Source: JAUNSR01 sp036655755
Lineage (GTDB): Bacteria; Bacteroidota; Bacteroidia; Bacteroidales; JAUNSR01
Length of the DNA: 38,946 nt
Assembly (NCBI GenBank): GCA_036655755.1
Contig: JAVVPN010000024.1
Coordinates: 1 to 38,946 of the forward strand
Reading direction: 5' to 3'
The translations under genes and the position numbers were made by a program. Below the pieces are notes generated by a model. The model was not told the origin of the DNA, did no database searches, and was given only the letters and a program-made list of their open reading frames with translations. Shown here in pieces: positions 25,759 to 33,968 of the stretch (position 1 is its first letter; the number at the start of each line of letters is the position of its first letter).

Positions 25759-26631
25759 TCAGAAGTCATCCCCCTGTTCTCCGGCACTACTGAGTTCAAG
25801 TATTTCGGTCGTAATCATCTGCTGACGCTGCCTGTTGAGCATCAGTTGCAATTCGTCCGATAACTTAGAGGCATTTTCGGATGCCATCTGCATGGCTACT
25901 GTACGCGCACCCTGCTCCGACGAGAAAGAGTCAAGTATCGTTGCATAGATCTGCGAGCGCAATACTTTCGGCAACAAGCTTCTCATCAATTCAGGAGCCG
26001 GAGGCTCAAGCAAATACAGATGCAGATAAGAGGTTTCCTTTCTTTTTATTTTTTCGAACTCGATCGGCAAAAAATCATTTACCTGCAATTCATGCACCAT
26101 TGGGTTTTTATAATGAAAATAAATCAGCACCACTTTGTCAGTACGCCGATGACGGTATGAGTCGATCAGGTGATCCGCAAATTCACGCGCTTCTCCATAT
26201 TGCGGCGCCACCACAAGGCGGTCCCACGATTCGGTTTCCCCCTTAAATTTCATATTTTTCACCGCCTGCGATACCTTCTTACCCACCGTAACGATGCGCA
26301 ACTCCTGATCTTTATACTTTTTCATCTGATTGCGCAACGTATCAATGATCGTAGCATTAAAAGCCCCGCAGAATCCCGAATTAGAAGAAAAAGCTACCAA
26401 TGTCACATGCTTCAGCATTCGTTTTTGCCGAAAAAAGCTTTCATATTCAGCGTCGCTGGCTAAAAAATCATCCAGTATGGACTGAAGTTTTTGCTGGTAA
26501 GGTAAAAAATTCTCAACCGCACGGGAGGCCTTCTTTAATTTAGCCGAAGCAACCATTTGCATCGCCGTGGTAATTTTTCCGGCAGATCTTACCGACGACA
26601 ACCGTTCTTTTAACTCTCTGATTCCAGCCAT
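25759..26631 (-). CDS. atpG: ATP synthase F1 subunit gamma, 290 aa
   Basis: The central rotor shaft of F1. It has the canonical ends: N-terminal MAGIRELKERLSSVRSAGKI followed by TTAMQMVASAKLKKA, and the C-terminal coiled-coil partner QGARTVAMQMASENASKLSD running into LMLNRQRQQMITTEI. The middle keeps the Rossmann-like SNSGFCGAFNATI motif. It is the last gene of the atp operon, 2 bp after atpA. Confidence 0.96.
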   Translation of the reverse strand: MAGIRELKERLSSVRSAGKITTAMQMVASAKLKKASRAVENFLPYQQKLQSILDDFLASDAEYESFFRQKRMLKHVTLVAFSSNSGFCGAFNATIIDTLRNQMKKYKDQELRIVTVGKKVSQAVKNMKFKGETESWDRLVVAPQYGEAREFADHLIDSYRHRRTDKVVLIYFHYKNPMVHELQVNDFLPIEFEKIKRKETSYLHLYLLEPPAPELMRSLLPKVLRSQIYATILDSFSSEQGARTVAMQMASENASKLSDELQLMLNRQRQQMITTEILELSSAGEQGDDF

Positions 26632-26633
26632 TT

Positions 26634-28220
26634 TCAGGATGTTTTTTGATAGGATTCACTTACTTCTTTTGCTACCCGGGTCATAATCACCCGCATATCA
26701 TCAGTCAGTACACCTTTTTTCAGAAGATCAAGTACATCTTCCTGATGTTTCAGGATAAGCAAATCCAGATAGCGTTTCTCAAAATTCTGCACCTCACTCA
26801 AAGGTATATCCTTCAGCAGGTCATTTACTCCGGCAAACAAAATGGCAATCTCGTTTTCAACCGACATCGTTTGGTATTGAGGCTGTATCAGCAAGCGCGT
26901 ATTTCGTTTCCCTTTTTCAAGGGTACGCATCGTCACCGCATCCAGATCGGAACCGAATTTCGTAAACGCCTCCAGTTCGTGATACTGTGCCAACTCGATC
27001 TTCATGGTTCCCGCCACCTGTTTCATCGCTTTGATCTGGGCATTTCCTCCCACACGCGACACGGATAACCCTACATCCACCGCCGGACGAATACCGGCGT
27101 TAAACAAGCCCAGATCGAGGAAGATCTGGCCGTCCGTAATAGAAATCACATTTGTAGGAATATATGCCGATACGTCTCCCGCCTGCGTTTCGATGATAGG
27201 AAGCGCCGTCAGCGACCCGTTCCCTTTTACCAGCGGAGCAATAGATTCGGGCAAGTCGTTCATTTGCCTGGCCATCTCATCATTTGCGATGATACGGCCG
27301 GCACGTTCCAGCAATCGGGAATGGAGATAGAAAATATCTCCCGGATACGCTTCGCGTCCCGAAGGGCGACGTAAAATCAGGGAAATCTCACGGTAAGCCA
27401 CCGCCTGTTTCGACAAATCGTCATATACAATCAGCGCGTCCCTACCCGTATCCCTGAAATATTCGCCGATCGCCACACCCGCAAAAGGAGCATAATAACG
27501 CATCGCAGCCGTATCGGCCGCCCCTGCGCATACGATTATCGTATAAGGCAATGCGCCCCGATCTCTTAATAACTGCACCAGATTGGCCACCGAAGAGTCT
27601 TTCTGACCGATCGCCACATAGATACAATACACCGGTTTATCCCGCCATACCCGGAGCTGATTCAAAATAGCCGTTACGGCGATAGAGGTTTTCCCGGTCT
27701 GCCGGTCGCCCACGATCAACTCGCGCTGTCCTTTTCCGATCGGCACCATCGCGTCGATTGATTTCATTCCGGTCTGCAACGGTTCATTTACAGGTTGTCT
27801 GAAAATCACCCCCGGTGCTTTTCGCTCCAAAGGCATCCGGTACATTTTGCCGGAAGGCACCTCCAAACCGTCCAGCGGTTGTCCCAACGGATTGATCACA
27901 CGTCCCAGCAAACTTTCGCCCACCTCGATCGAAACAATCTGATGCGTTCGTTTTACGATATCACCCTCTTTTATCCGATTCGTAGGTCCGAATAATACCG
28001 CTCCCACATTATCCTGCTCCAGGTTCATCACGACTGCCTGATCGCCATTTTCAAACTCAAGCATCTCATTTGCCCCTACATTGGATAATCCGAAAATACG
28101 CACCACTCCGTCACTGACCTGAAGCACGACTCCGGTTTCTTCATATTGTGCTTTTATATTGAGTCCCTCTAACTCCTCCCGAAGCAGATCAGACACTTCA
28201 CTGACATTGATTCCACTCAT
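26634..28220 (-). CDS. atpA: ATP synthase F1 subunit alpha, 528 aa
   Basis: The non-catalytic nucleotide-binding subunit of the F1 head. The N-terminal beta-barrel shows SDGVVRIFGL (36-45). The P-loop is GDRQTGKT (171-178), and the signature PAVDVGLSVSRVGG carries the conserved Arg that reaches the beta catalytic site. It overlaps atpH by 4 bp, which suggests translational coupling, and is followed by atpG after 2 bp. Length is slightly above the usual 500-515 residues, as is normal in this phylum. Confidence 0.97.
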   Translation of the reverse strand: MSGINVSEVSDLLREELEGLNIKAQYEETGVVLQVSDGVVRIFGLSNVGANEMLEFENGDQAVVMNLEQDNVGAVLFGPTNRIKEGDIVKRTHQIVSIEVGESLLGRVINPLGQPLDGLEVPSGKMYRMPLERKAPGVIFRQPVNEPLQTGMKSIDAMVPIGKGQRELIVGDRQTGKTSIAVTAILNQLRVWRDKPVYCIYVAIGQKDSSVANLVQLLRDRGALPYTIIVCAGAADTAAMRYYAPFAGVAIGEYFRDTGRDALIVYDDLSKQAVAYREISLILRRPSGREAYPGDIFYLHSRLLERAGRIIANDEMARQMNDLPESIAPLVKGNGSLTALPIIETQAGDVSAYIPTNVISITDGQIFLDLGLFNAGIRPAVDVGLSVSRVGGNAQIKAMKQVAGTMKIELAQYHELEAFTKFGSDLDAVTMRTLEKGKRNTRLLIQPQYQTMSVENEIAILFAGVNDLLKDIPLSEVQNFEKRYLDLLILKHQEDVLDLLKKGVLTDDMRVIMTRVAKEVSESYQKTS

Positions 28221-28756
28221 TGTAATAGATTCATTTTGATATAATCCAATTCCCTTCGCACCGACGCATCAATGCGCAAGTCTTCGACCTGCATGATAAA
28301 TCCTCCGATCATATCCGGATTATAGGACCTGGAAAACTCTACTTTTTTTGTGCCCACCGCTTTTTGCACCAATTCCTCCAATTGTTTGCTCAATTCCGTT
28401 CCCACCTCGCCAACCGTGATTAAATCAGCGCGTACGATATTGTGACGGGCATTCCATAATTCAACATACGCCCGCGCCATCCGTCCCAACAAGAACAGCC
28501 GATGGTGGTGAGCAACCAATGTAAAAAAACGGGTAATCACATCCTGTCTTTTACCGGAACCTACCGCATTGAGCAATAAATTCATTTTCACCGTATCCGG
28601 CAAGGGAGATTCCAAAGCCTTTTTAAGTTCCGGCACCTGATGCCAGACAGCAGCAAGCAACTTCATCTCCTGTGCAATCGCCCGATCCTGCTTTTCTTTT
28701 TCAGCAAATTCATACAAGGCCCTGGCATACCGCTGAGCGAGCAAACTACTGTCCAT
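28217..28756 (-). CDS. atpH: ATP synthase F1 subunit delta, 179 aa
   Basis: A stalk protein joining the top of F1 to the b subunits. The typical N-terminus is LAQRYARALYEFAEKEKQ, with helices continuing to FFTLVAHHHRLFLLGRMARA. The C-terminal domain ends GGFIMQVEDLRIDASVRREL, the family's most conserved part. It sits between atpF (5 bp away) and atpA (4-bp overlap). Confidence 0.95.
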   Translation of the reverse strand: MDSSLLAQRYARALYEFAEKEKQDRAIAQEMKLLAAVWHQVPELKKALESPLPDTVKMNLLLNAVGSGKRQDVITRFFTLVAHHHRLFLLGRMARAYVELWNARHNIVRADLITVGEVGTELSKQLEELVQKAVGTKKVEFSRSYNPDMIGGFIMQVEDLRIDASVRRELDYIKMNLLQ

Positions 28757-28761
28757 ACTTC

Positions 28762-29259
28762 TTAATTTTTAGTCATCAATTCATCCAGCATTTTCTCGAT
28801 CAAATCTTCCCGTGTCTTTTTGTTTTCAAGATCCTGTCGCAGAATCTTTTCCGACACCTTGACCGACAAATCAACCACTTCCTTCCGAATCTCCTTCATG
28901 GCTGCCAACCGGGCCTGAGCTATCGCCTGATTGGTCTGCTCCATCATCACCTGCTTTTCATGCGAAGCTTCCTGTCGTGCCTCTTCGATCAGCCTGCTCT
29001 TCAGAAGCTCGGTTTCATTCAATATGCGAATCTGTTCGGAGTGAGCATGCTCCAAAATCTCATGCTCTTTTTTTTCACTTTCTTCCAGGCGACGGGTCGC
29101 TTCTTTGGCATCTTCCACCCCTTTTGCAATAAACTCGGAGCGCTGCTCCACTGCATTCAGAATAGAAGGCCAGATAAACTTACCCAATAACGCCACAACG
29201 ATCAGGAAAGCGAATAACATCCACAGAATCAATCCCGGTTCAGGTGTAAACAATGACAT
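28762..29259 (-). CDS. atpF: ATP synthase Fo subunit b, 165 aa
   Basis: The peripheral stalk. One N-terminal membrane helix (GLILWMLFAFLIVVALLGKF) is followed by a long charged coiled-coil (RSEFIAKGVEDAKEATRRLE, and on through the E/K-rich middle) that contacts delta. The length is standard. It sits between atpE and atpH. Confidence 0.95.
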   Translation of the reverse strand: MSLFTPEPGLILWMLFAFLIVVALLGKFIWPSILNAVEQRSEFIAKGVEDAKEATRRLEESEKKEHEILEHAHSEQIRILNETELLKSRLIEEARQEASHEKQVMMEQTNQAIAQARLAAMKEIRKEVVDLSVKVSEKILRQDLENKKTREDLIEKMLDELMTKN

Positions 29260-29269
29260 TGTAATTAAT

Positions 29270-29524
29270 TTATAAGAAAATAGCTAATAGACATACGATT
29301 ACAGCAAAAAGGGCTACACCTTCAATCAAGGCCGCAATCACAATCATGTTATTACGTATCTCATTGGCTGACTCGGGCTGACGGGCAATCGCTTCCATTG
29401 CCGATCCGCCGATACGGCCAATTCCTATTCCGGCTCCGATAGCAGCCAGCCCGGCTCCGATACATGCTCCCACTTTTCCAAGAGCAGCGCCGGCAAGAAC
29501 ATCTAACAAAATCATTAACAACAT
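29270..29524 (-). CDS. atpE: ATP synthase Fo subunit c, 84 aa
   Basis: The rotor-ring subunit: two membrane helices joined by the polar loop ARQPE (47-51). The ion-carrying carboxylate is E68 in AALIEGVALFA. Compared with Na+-type rings, the position of the helix-1 Gln is I35, the residue after the Glu is Gly instead of Ser/Thr, and the Tyr five residues further is F73. The Na+ ligands are therefore absent and proton coupling is inferred. The glycine-rich GAGIGIGRIGG segment packs the ring. Confidence 0.96.
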   Translation of the reverse strand: MLLMILLDVLAGAALGKVGACIGAGLAAIGAGIGIGRIGGSAMEAIARQPESANEIRNNMIVIAALIEGVALFAVIVCLLAIFL

Positions 29525-29554
29525 ACTTCGTGTTTTTAATCGGTTTATTATGAA

Positions 29555-30631
29555 TTAGCTGTGTTCTACTTTTGTCAATCCGATAAAAAGCGAACTCAGC
29601 ATAAAGAATACATAGGCCTGAATAAAGCAAACCAACACCTCTATCATCAACATGAATACAGAGAAGAGCACCACCAATACGCTCACCCCCGTGGCGATAC
29701 CAATTCCGATCGGAGCGAAAATAAAGATCAGGCTGGTCAGCACGATCGTTATGACGTGACCTCCAAAAAGATTGGCAAACATACGCACCATCAATGCCAT
29801 CGGCTTGGTAAAGATGCCGAACACCTCGACCACCGTCATCAACGGAATCGGCGTGTTCAACCAGATCGGCACATCCGGCAGAAATATTTCGTGCCAGTAA
29901 CGGCGTGAAGCACCTATAACGGTCAATACCAACGTACAACTGGCAAGTACCAGACAAACCGATACGTTACCCGACAAATTGACGCCTCCCGGAAAAACCA
30001 CGATCAGCCCCAACAGATTGATCGTCAGAATAAAAAAGAAAAGTGTCAGCAAGTAAGGGGTGTATTCGCGGGCATGGCGCCCCAGACAAGGCTTTATCAC
30101 CTCCTTCACCAACATTTCGATCAACATCTCGAGCGCACCGAGTAATCTTTTCGGCATTCGCAACGGATTGCGCTTATAGAAACGGCTTAAACTGAATAAT
30201 AAAAAAAACAAGATCGCGCCCGCGACAAATAACGCCGCCGCATTGCGCGTAAATGAAAAATCAAGCGGACGCACCCACTTGCCGTCAATATCTTGAGTGA
30301 CCACTTTTCCGGCGTATGCCCCTTCTTGGGCAATCCGATACCCCCGGTAAGTTGCTCCGTCTGCTAATCGCGCGGAAGAGAAAACACTCCATTCCCGATT
30401 CTCTCGATTACGTACAATCACCGGCAATGGCAATGTGAGCGCCTTAACATGAATCCCCAAAAGGGGCCATGAATAACTATCGCCCGTATGTTCCTCTATC
30501 AGTTCCAACGGATTCACCTGCTTAATATCCGCATCCATACGTTCTACCGTCTGATCTGGGCCTGCAAATCCGTAAGACACATGCCCGAACAGCAATAAAA
30601 TGGTAAACAATATGTAGCTATACTGTTTCAT
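29555..30631 (-). CDS. atpB: ATP synthase Fo subunit a, 358 aa
   Basis: The stator half-channel subunit. The essential Arg is R283 in MALMVRMFANLFGGH. Five to six hydrophobic helices span about 130-355. In contrast to the enterobacterial protein, it has a signal-peptide-like N-terminus (YILFTILLLFGHVSYGFAGP) and about 100 extra periplasmic residues (GATYRGYRIAQEGAYAGKVV), the usual long form in Bacteroidota. It overlaps the preceding membrane-protein gene by 4 bp, and atpE follows after 30 bp. Confidence 0.95.
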   Translation of the reverse strand: MKQYSYILFTILLLFGHVSYGFAGPDQTVERMDADIKQVNPLELIEEHTGDSYSWPLLGIHVKALTLPLPVIVRNRENREWSVFSSARLADGATYRGYRIAQEGAYAGKVVTQDIDGKWVRPLDFSFTRNAAALFVAGAILFFLLFSLSRFYKRNPLRMPKRLLGALEMLIEMLVKEVIKPCLGRHAREYTPYLLTLFFFILTINLLGLIVVFPGGVNLSGNVSVCLVLASCTLVLTVIGASRRYWHEIFLPDVPIWLNTPIPLMTVVEVFGIFTKPMALMVRMFANLFGGHVITIVLTSLIFIFAPIGIGIATGVSVLVVLFSVFMLMIEVLVCFIQAYVFFMLSSLFIGLTKVEHS

Positions 30632-31029
30632 ACTTCCTCTCTTTTAAGACTACGGGCAAACCGTAGGAACAAGCTCGTATCCACTATCAGCGTAACCAAA
30701 AACAGTAATCCTACGGTGATACAAGAGTTCACCATCGCATCGGGATAAAGAATGGCCAACAACAACAAAAGAGCTACCGATAAAAAGAATTTTATTGCTT
30801 TCCCGATTGCAAACCAAGAGAAAAAATTAACCGGTCTTTTATTTCGTGCCTGATGAAGCAATGTCGCATAAATGAATGTGATTGCAGAAAAAAACAAAAC
30901 GATCCACCAAAACCCCTCATAAAGAATCGGTTCTGCAAATACATACAGAATCAGCCAATTCAATATTGCCACCAATAAAACCGGTATTTCGTATATTTTC
31001 CAGATCTGCATCATAATTTCTTTAATCAA
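30628..31029 (-). CDS. Four-helix membrane protein of the atp operon, 133 aa
   Basis: A small membrane protein of unknown function placed between atpC and atpB, where other bacteria may have atpI (uncI). About four hydrophobic helices are visible: IPVLLVAILNWLILYVFAEP, GFWWIVLFFSAITFIYATLL, AIKFFLSVALLLLLAILYP and SCITVGLLFLVTLIVDTSLF. The C-terminus is basic (RFARSLKREEV). I see no certain AtpI signature, so I give no symbol. It overlaps atpC by 8 bp and atpB by 4 bp, so it is translationally coupled. A role in assembling the c-ring, like AtpI, is only a guess from position. Confidence 0.85.
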   Translation of the reverse strand: MIKEIMMQIWKIYEIPVLLVAILNWLILYVFAEPILYEGFWWIVLFFSAITFIYATLLHQARNKRPVNFFSWFAIGKAIKFFLSVALLLLLAILYPDAMVNSCITVGLLFLVTLIVDTSLFLRFARSLKREEV

Positions 31030-31264
31030 TACAAACTAAAACCTCATCATCGGCGACTTCGGCAAAACCCGATCCGATCTCCTTTCGCGCCTCCTGTCCG
31101 TCGTGCGTGTATACCAGCGTACCACTGCGCAACGCGGAAATAAGTGGCGCATGCCCCTCCAAAATTGTAAAAGGGCCCATCTCACCGGGAAGCTCAATCA
31201 TCTCCGCATCTGTTTCCAATAAAACCCCGGTGGGAGAAATAACTTTCAAATGCAACGGTTCCAT
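31022..31264 (-). CDS. atpC: ATP synthase F1 subunit epsilon, short form, 80 aa
   Basis: The N-terminal beta-sandwich of epsilon is complete: LHLKVISPTGVLLETDAEMI, LPGEMGPFTILEGHAPLISA, and the end EVADDEVLVCID. The C-terminal helical hairpin of the usual 130-140-residue protein, which inhibits ATP hydrolysis in other bacteria, is missing. Short epsilon subunits are the normal form in this group, so this is not a truncation by mutation. It is 5 bp after atpD. Confidence 0.94.
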   Translation of the reverse strand: MEPLHLKVISPTGVLLETDAEMIELPGEMGPFTILEGHAPLISALRSGTLVYTHDGQEARKEIGSGFAEVADDEVLVCID

Positions 31265-31269
31265 TCTAA

Positions 31270-32793
31270 TTATTTATTATCGGATACATTCGTATTATCC
31301 GCCATCAGTTTCTGACCTTTATCAATCGCCTGTTCGATGGTTCCCACATTAAAGAAAGCCTGTTCGGGATATTCATCCAGCTTTCCGTCGAGAATCATCT
31401 TAAAGCCTTTTACCGTATCGGCAATCGGCACCATTACCCCTTTCACCCCGGTATATTGCTCAGCCACGTGAAATGGTTGGGATAAGAAGCGCTGCACCTT
31501 ACGCGCGCGGTTTACCACCAACCGGTCTTCCTCCGACAGCTCGTCCATACCCAGAATGGCAATGATATCCTGCAACTCCTTATAGCGTTGCAAAAGTGCT
31601 TTTACCGCCAGCGCCACCTGATAATGCTCCTCACCCACGACCCTCGGATCCAATATACGCGAAGTAGATTCCAACGGATCTACCGCCGGATAAATCCCGA
31701 GGCTCGATATCTTACGGCTCAATACCGTGGTTGCATCCAAAAAGCTGAAGGTAGTGGCCGGAGCCGGGTCGGTCAAGTCGTCGGCCGGCACATATACCGC
31801 CTGAACCGAAGTGATCGCGCCCGTTTTCGTCGAGGTGATGCGCTCTTGCAGCATCCCCATCTCCGAAGCCAGCGTAGGTTGATATCCCACCGCCGAAGGC
31901 ATACGCCCCAACAGCGCCGATATTTCTGAACCCGCCTGTATAAAGCGGAATATATTATCCATAAAAAACAGTACGTCGCCCCCTGCAAGATTACTGTCGC
32001 GGAAACTTTCCGCTTCGGTCAATCCCGAAAAAGCAACCCTTGCACGGGCACCCGGAGGCTCATTCATCTGCCCGAAAACCAGAGTAGCCTGCGAATTCAT
32101 CAACTCTTTCTGATCGATCAGCGACAAATCCCATTCGCCCTGCGCCATCTTTTCAGCAAACTTCTCGCCGTAGCGTATTACCCCCGATTCTATCATTTCG
32201 CGCAACAGGTCGTTACCCTCTCTGGTTCGCTCGCCCACACCGGCAAAAACAGAATAGCCGTCGTGCCCTTTCGCCACGTTATGGATCAACTCCATAATCA
32301 ATACGGTTTTCCCGACGCCCGCGCCGCCGAAGAGTCCGATTTTTCCGCCGCGCACATAAGGCTCGAGCAAATCGATCACCTTAATCCCGGTAGCAAGCAC
32401 CTCCTGCGAAACCGAAAGCTCGTCGAAAGCGGGCGGAAGCCGGTGAATCGGCATACTGCCCCGTTTGTCGAGCGCCCACAAACCGTCGATCGGATCGCCG
32501 GTTACATTCATCAGGCGCCCTTTCACCTGCTCGCCCACAGGCATCTGAATCGGATGCTCCAGATTGATTACCTGCATTCCGCGGCTCAACCCATCGGTCG
32601 AATCCATCGAGATACAGCGTACCGTATCCTCTCCCAGATGTTGCTCTACCTCAATGATCAAGTCATTTCCCTCTTTTCGGGGGATGCGGAGAGCCCCATA
32701 AATAGGGGGTAAATCTATCGGTTGATCCGTCTGCTCGAAGCTGACGTCTATCACCGGCCCTATCACCTGTATGATTGTTCCTGTTTGATTCAT
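31270..32793 (-). CDS. atpD: ATP synthase F1 subunit beta, 507 aa
   Basis: The catalytic subunit. The P-loop is GGAGVGKT (156-163), followed by the conserved GERTREGNDL. The catalytic Glu lies in the downstream helix region, the Walker B strand is VLFFMDNIFRF, and YVPADDLTDPAP is present. First gene of the operon, whose order is atpD-atpC-membrane protein-atpB-atpE-atpF-atpH-atpA-atpG. No consensus promoter box is obvious in the 65 bp upstream, so read-through from the upstream membrane-protein gene is possible. Confidence 0.97.
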   Translation of the reverse strand: MNQTGTIIQVIGPVIDVSFEQTDQPIDLPPIYGALRIPRKEGNDLIIEVEQHLGEDTVRCISMDSTDGLSRGMQVINLEHPIQMPVGEQVKGRLMNVTGDPIDGLWALDKRGSMPIHRLPPAFDELSVSQEVLATGIKVIDLLEPYVRGGKIGLFGGAGVGKTVLIMELIHNVAKGHDGYSVFAGVGERTREGNDLLREMIESGVIRYGEKFAEKMAQGEWDLSLIDQKELMNSQATLVFGQMNEPPGARARVAFSGLTEAESFRDSNLAGGDVLFFMDNIFRFIQAGSEISALLGRMPSAVGYQPTLASEMGMLQERITSTKTGAITSVQAVYVPADDLTDPAPATTFSFLDATTVLSRKISSLGIYPAVDPLESTSRILDPRVVGEEHYQVALAVKALLQRYKELQDIIAILGMDELSEEDRLVVNRARKVQRFLSQPFHVAEQYTGVKGVMVPIADTVKGFKMILDGKLDEYPEQAFFNVGTIEQAIDKGQKLMADNTNVSDNK

Positions 32794-32858
32794 AAAAGGT
32801 CAATTCACTTCTTTTTGCATTAAAACAACAATCAAGAGATAAGGTTTAATGTGAAAGC

Positions 32859-33572
32859 TTATAAAAATCGGATGTAAAAGAAAAGGAGGAGCAGAAAGAA
32901 AAATTCAAGAATGAATAAAGTAGCGGCGATGCGCGTACGTTGTTGTATTTTCACCAACACATAATAAGACTGAAATATAAGCGAAAGCAAAAACCAGGCA
33001 AGATAGTTACGCCCGGGTACCCGCACGGTTTGCCAGCTCCACATGTCCATCCACGGAGCTACCCGCTCTAAAACAAAATCGACTGTAAGCATCAGAAATG
33101 CGCCTGTTATGATGCGAAAGATGGTTCCGATATAACGTGTCTCCGAAAAACCCAGAGATGAACTTAACCGATTGCTTACCGCGGCCGCCCCTAATGCCAG
33201 CAATACCCAATTTACACCTATCAACAACGGTGTGTGAGCGATTTTCACACCCAATGTGTTTCCGTATCGGTAATGACCGAATAAGACTCCGGTATTCACT
33301 CCGATTACCTCTACAAAGAAAGAGAGAATATAAACGACGCCGATAAACAATAAAAAATATCCCACTCCCCTTTTTCGGTTCGCAGTCAGCTCGTACATAA
33401 GGATAAGCAGAAACGACAATAAAAGAGTATAGGGTGTAAGCAGGCGGAAGAGTGGTTGCGTAACAGGTAGTGCAAATCCGATTAAGCCCACTATAAAAAA
33501 ACGGATCAGAAAAAGACGTATCTCTTTTTCCGAAGGCAAATGAATCTGGGCGATTAAACGGGATATCTGCAT
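32859..33572 (-). CDS. Carotenoid biosynthesis (CruF/DUF422)-like membrane protein, 237 aa
   Basis: A polytopic membrane protein with about seven hydrophobic helices. The key stretch NTGVLFGHYRYGNTLGVKIA, followed by HTPLLIGVNWVLLALG, fits the PF04240 signature (TG..FG.Y.Y...LG....VP..I...W). Characterised members (CruF, bacterioruberin C50 hydratase) hydrate carotenoid end groups. The frame is open up to 33743, but those extra codons translate a GC-rich palindrome cluster, so I start at the ATG at 33570-33572 (MQISRLIAQIHL). No other carotenoid gene (phytoene synthase or desaturase) is nearby. It precedes atpD on the same strand by 65 bp. The fold assignment is good. Real carotenoid activity in this organism is uncertain. 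Confidence 0.75.
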   Translation of the reverse strand: MQISRLIAQIHLPSEKEIRLFLIRFFIVGLIGFALPVTQPLFRLLTPYTLLLSFLLILMYELTANRKRGVGYFLLFIGVVYILSFFVEVIGVNTGVLFGHYRYGNTLGVKIAHTPLLIGVNWVLLALGAAAVSNRLSSSLGFSETRYIGTIFRIITGAFLMLTVDFVLERVAPWMDMWSWQTVRVPGRNYLAWFLLSLIFQSYYVLVKIQQRTRIAATLFILEFFFLLLLFFYIRFL

Positions 33573-33657
33573 ACGATTTTTGTGTGTTTTCTTTATAGAA
33601 ACAATCCGAGGCTCCGTTTTGTTTGCCCCTTGTTCTTCCGGCTTTTGACGACTGTAT

Positions 33658-33743
33658 CCCACCCCGTACGTGGGCGCGTACGGGGTGGGACGAGCCCACG
33701 TACGGAGCGGGACGAGCGCTCGTCCCGGTCGGGACGCGCCCAC
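33658..33743. repeat. GC-rich palindromic repeat cluster
   Basis: CCCACCCCGTAC (33658-33669) and GTACGGGGTGGG (33678-33689) are a perfect 12-bp inverted repeat with an 8-nt loop. Immediately after, a perfect 20-bp palindrome spans 33708-33727 (centre GAGCGCTC). CGTGGGCGCGT (33669-33679) recurs inverted at 33733-33743 as ACGCGCCCACG. GC content is far above the surroundings. The look resembles interspersed extragenic palindromes or an insertion scar. It is not the same unit as the cluster at 2929-3234, though both are GC-rich and palindromic. Confidence 0.7.
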
Positions 33744-33864
33744 GAATCGACAGAGGTAGAATAACCGATGGGCGTCGGCATACGCACCAACAGCTCGAGA
33801 GTCAGGCCTATATGAAGCAAAGTGCAGTTAAATATCTATTTTATAAAAATAAAAACATCTGTTT

Positions 33865-33878
33865 ACTATCCGGATAGT
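33865..33878. promoter_or_regulatory. 14-bp perfect palindrome upstream of the dehydrogenase promoter
   Basis: ACTATCCGGATAGT is fully self-complementary and ends 21 bp before the -7 box at 33900. That places it at about the -33 region, where a dimeric regulator would act. Confidence 0.4.
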
Positions 33879-33899
33879 CGATTATTTGGAAATATGGCG

Positions 33900-33907
33900 T
33901 AAATTTG
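33900..33907 (+). promoter_or_regulatory. Promoter -7 box of the saccharopine-dehydrogenase-family gene
   Basis: TAAATTTG is an exact TAnnTTTG match. The start site would be near 33914, about 55 nt before the ATG. No TTTG is present at 19-21 bp, which fits an activator-dependent promoter using the palindrome just upstream. Confidence 0.5.
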
Positions 33908-33968
33908 CTGACATTCTTAGAAAAAGAAATATTCATTCATTTATATCCTAAAACTATTAATTATCGAA

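Larger units (their letters stand above)
33573..33968. other. 396-bp intergenic region with palindromes and a promoter
   Basis: No gene is supported. The left part is a GC-rich palindrome cluster (33658-33743). The right part is AT-rich and carries a 14-bp palindrome (33865-33878) and a promoter box (33900-33907) for the dehydrogenase gene. Short ORFs across the cluster are translations of the repeat. Confidence 0.6.

Noticed and set aside
33007..33699. 230-aa minus-strand frame overlapping the CruF-like gene
   Set aside because: A different frame of the same strand, without a hydrophobic helix pattern. The overlapping frame shows the PF04240 signature.
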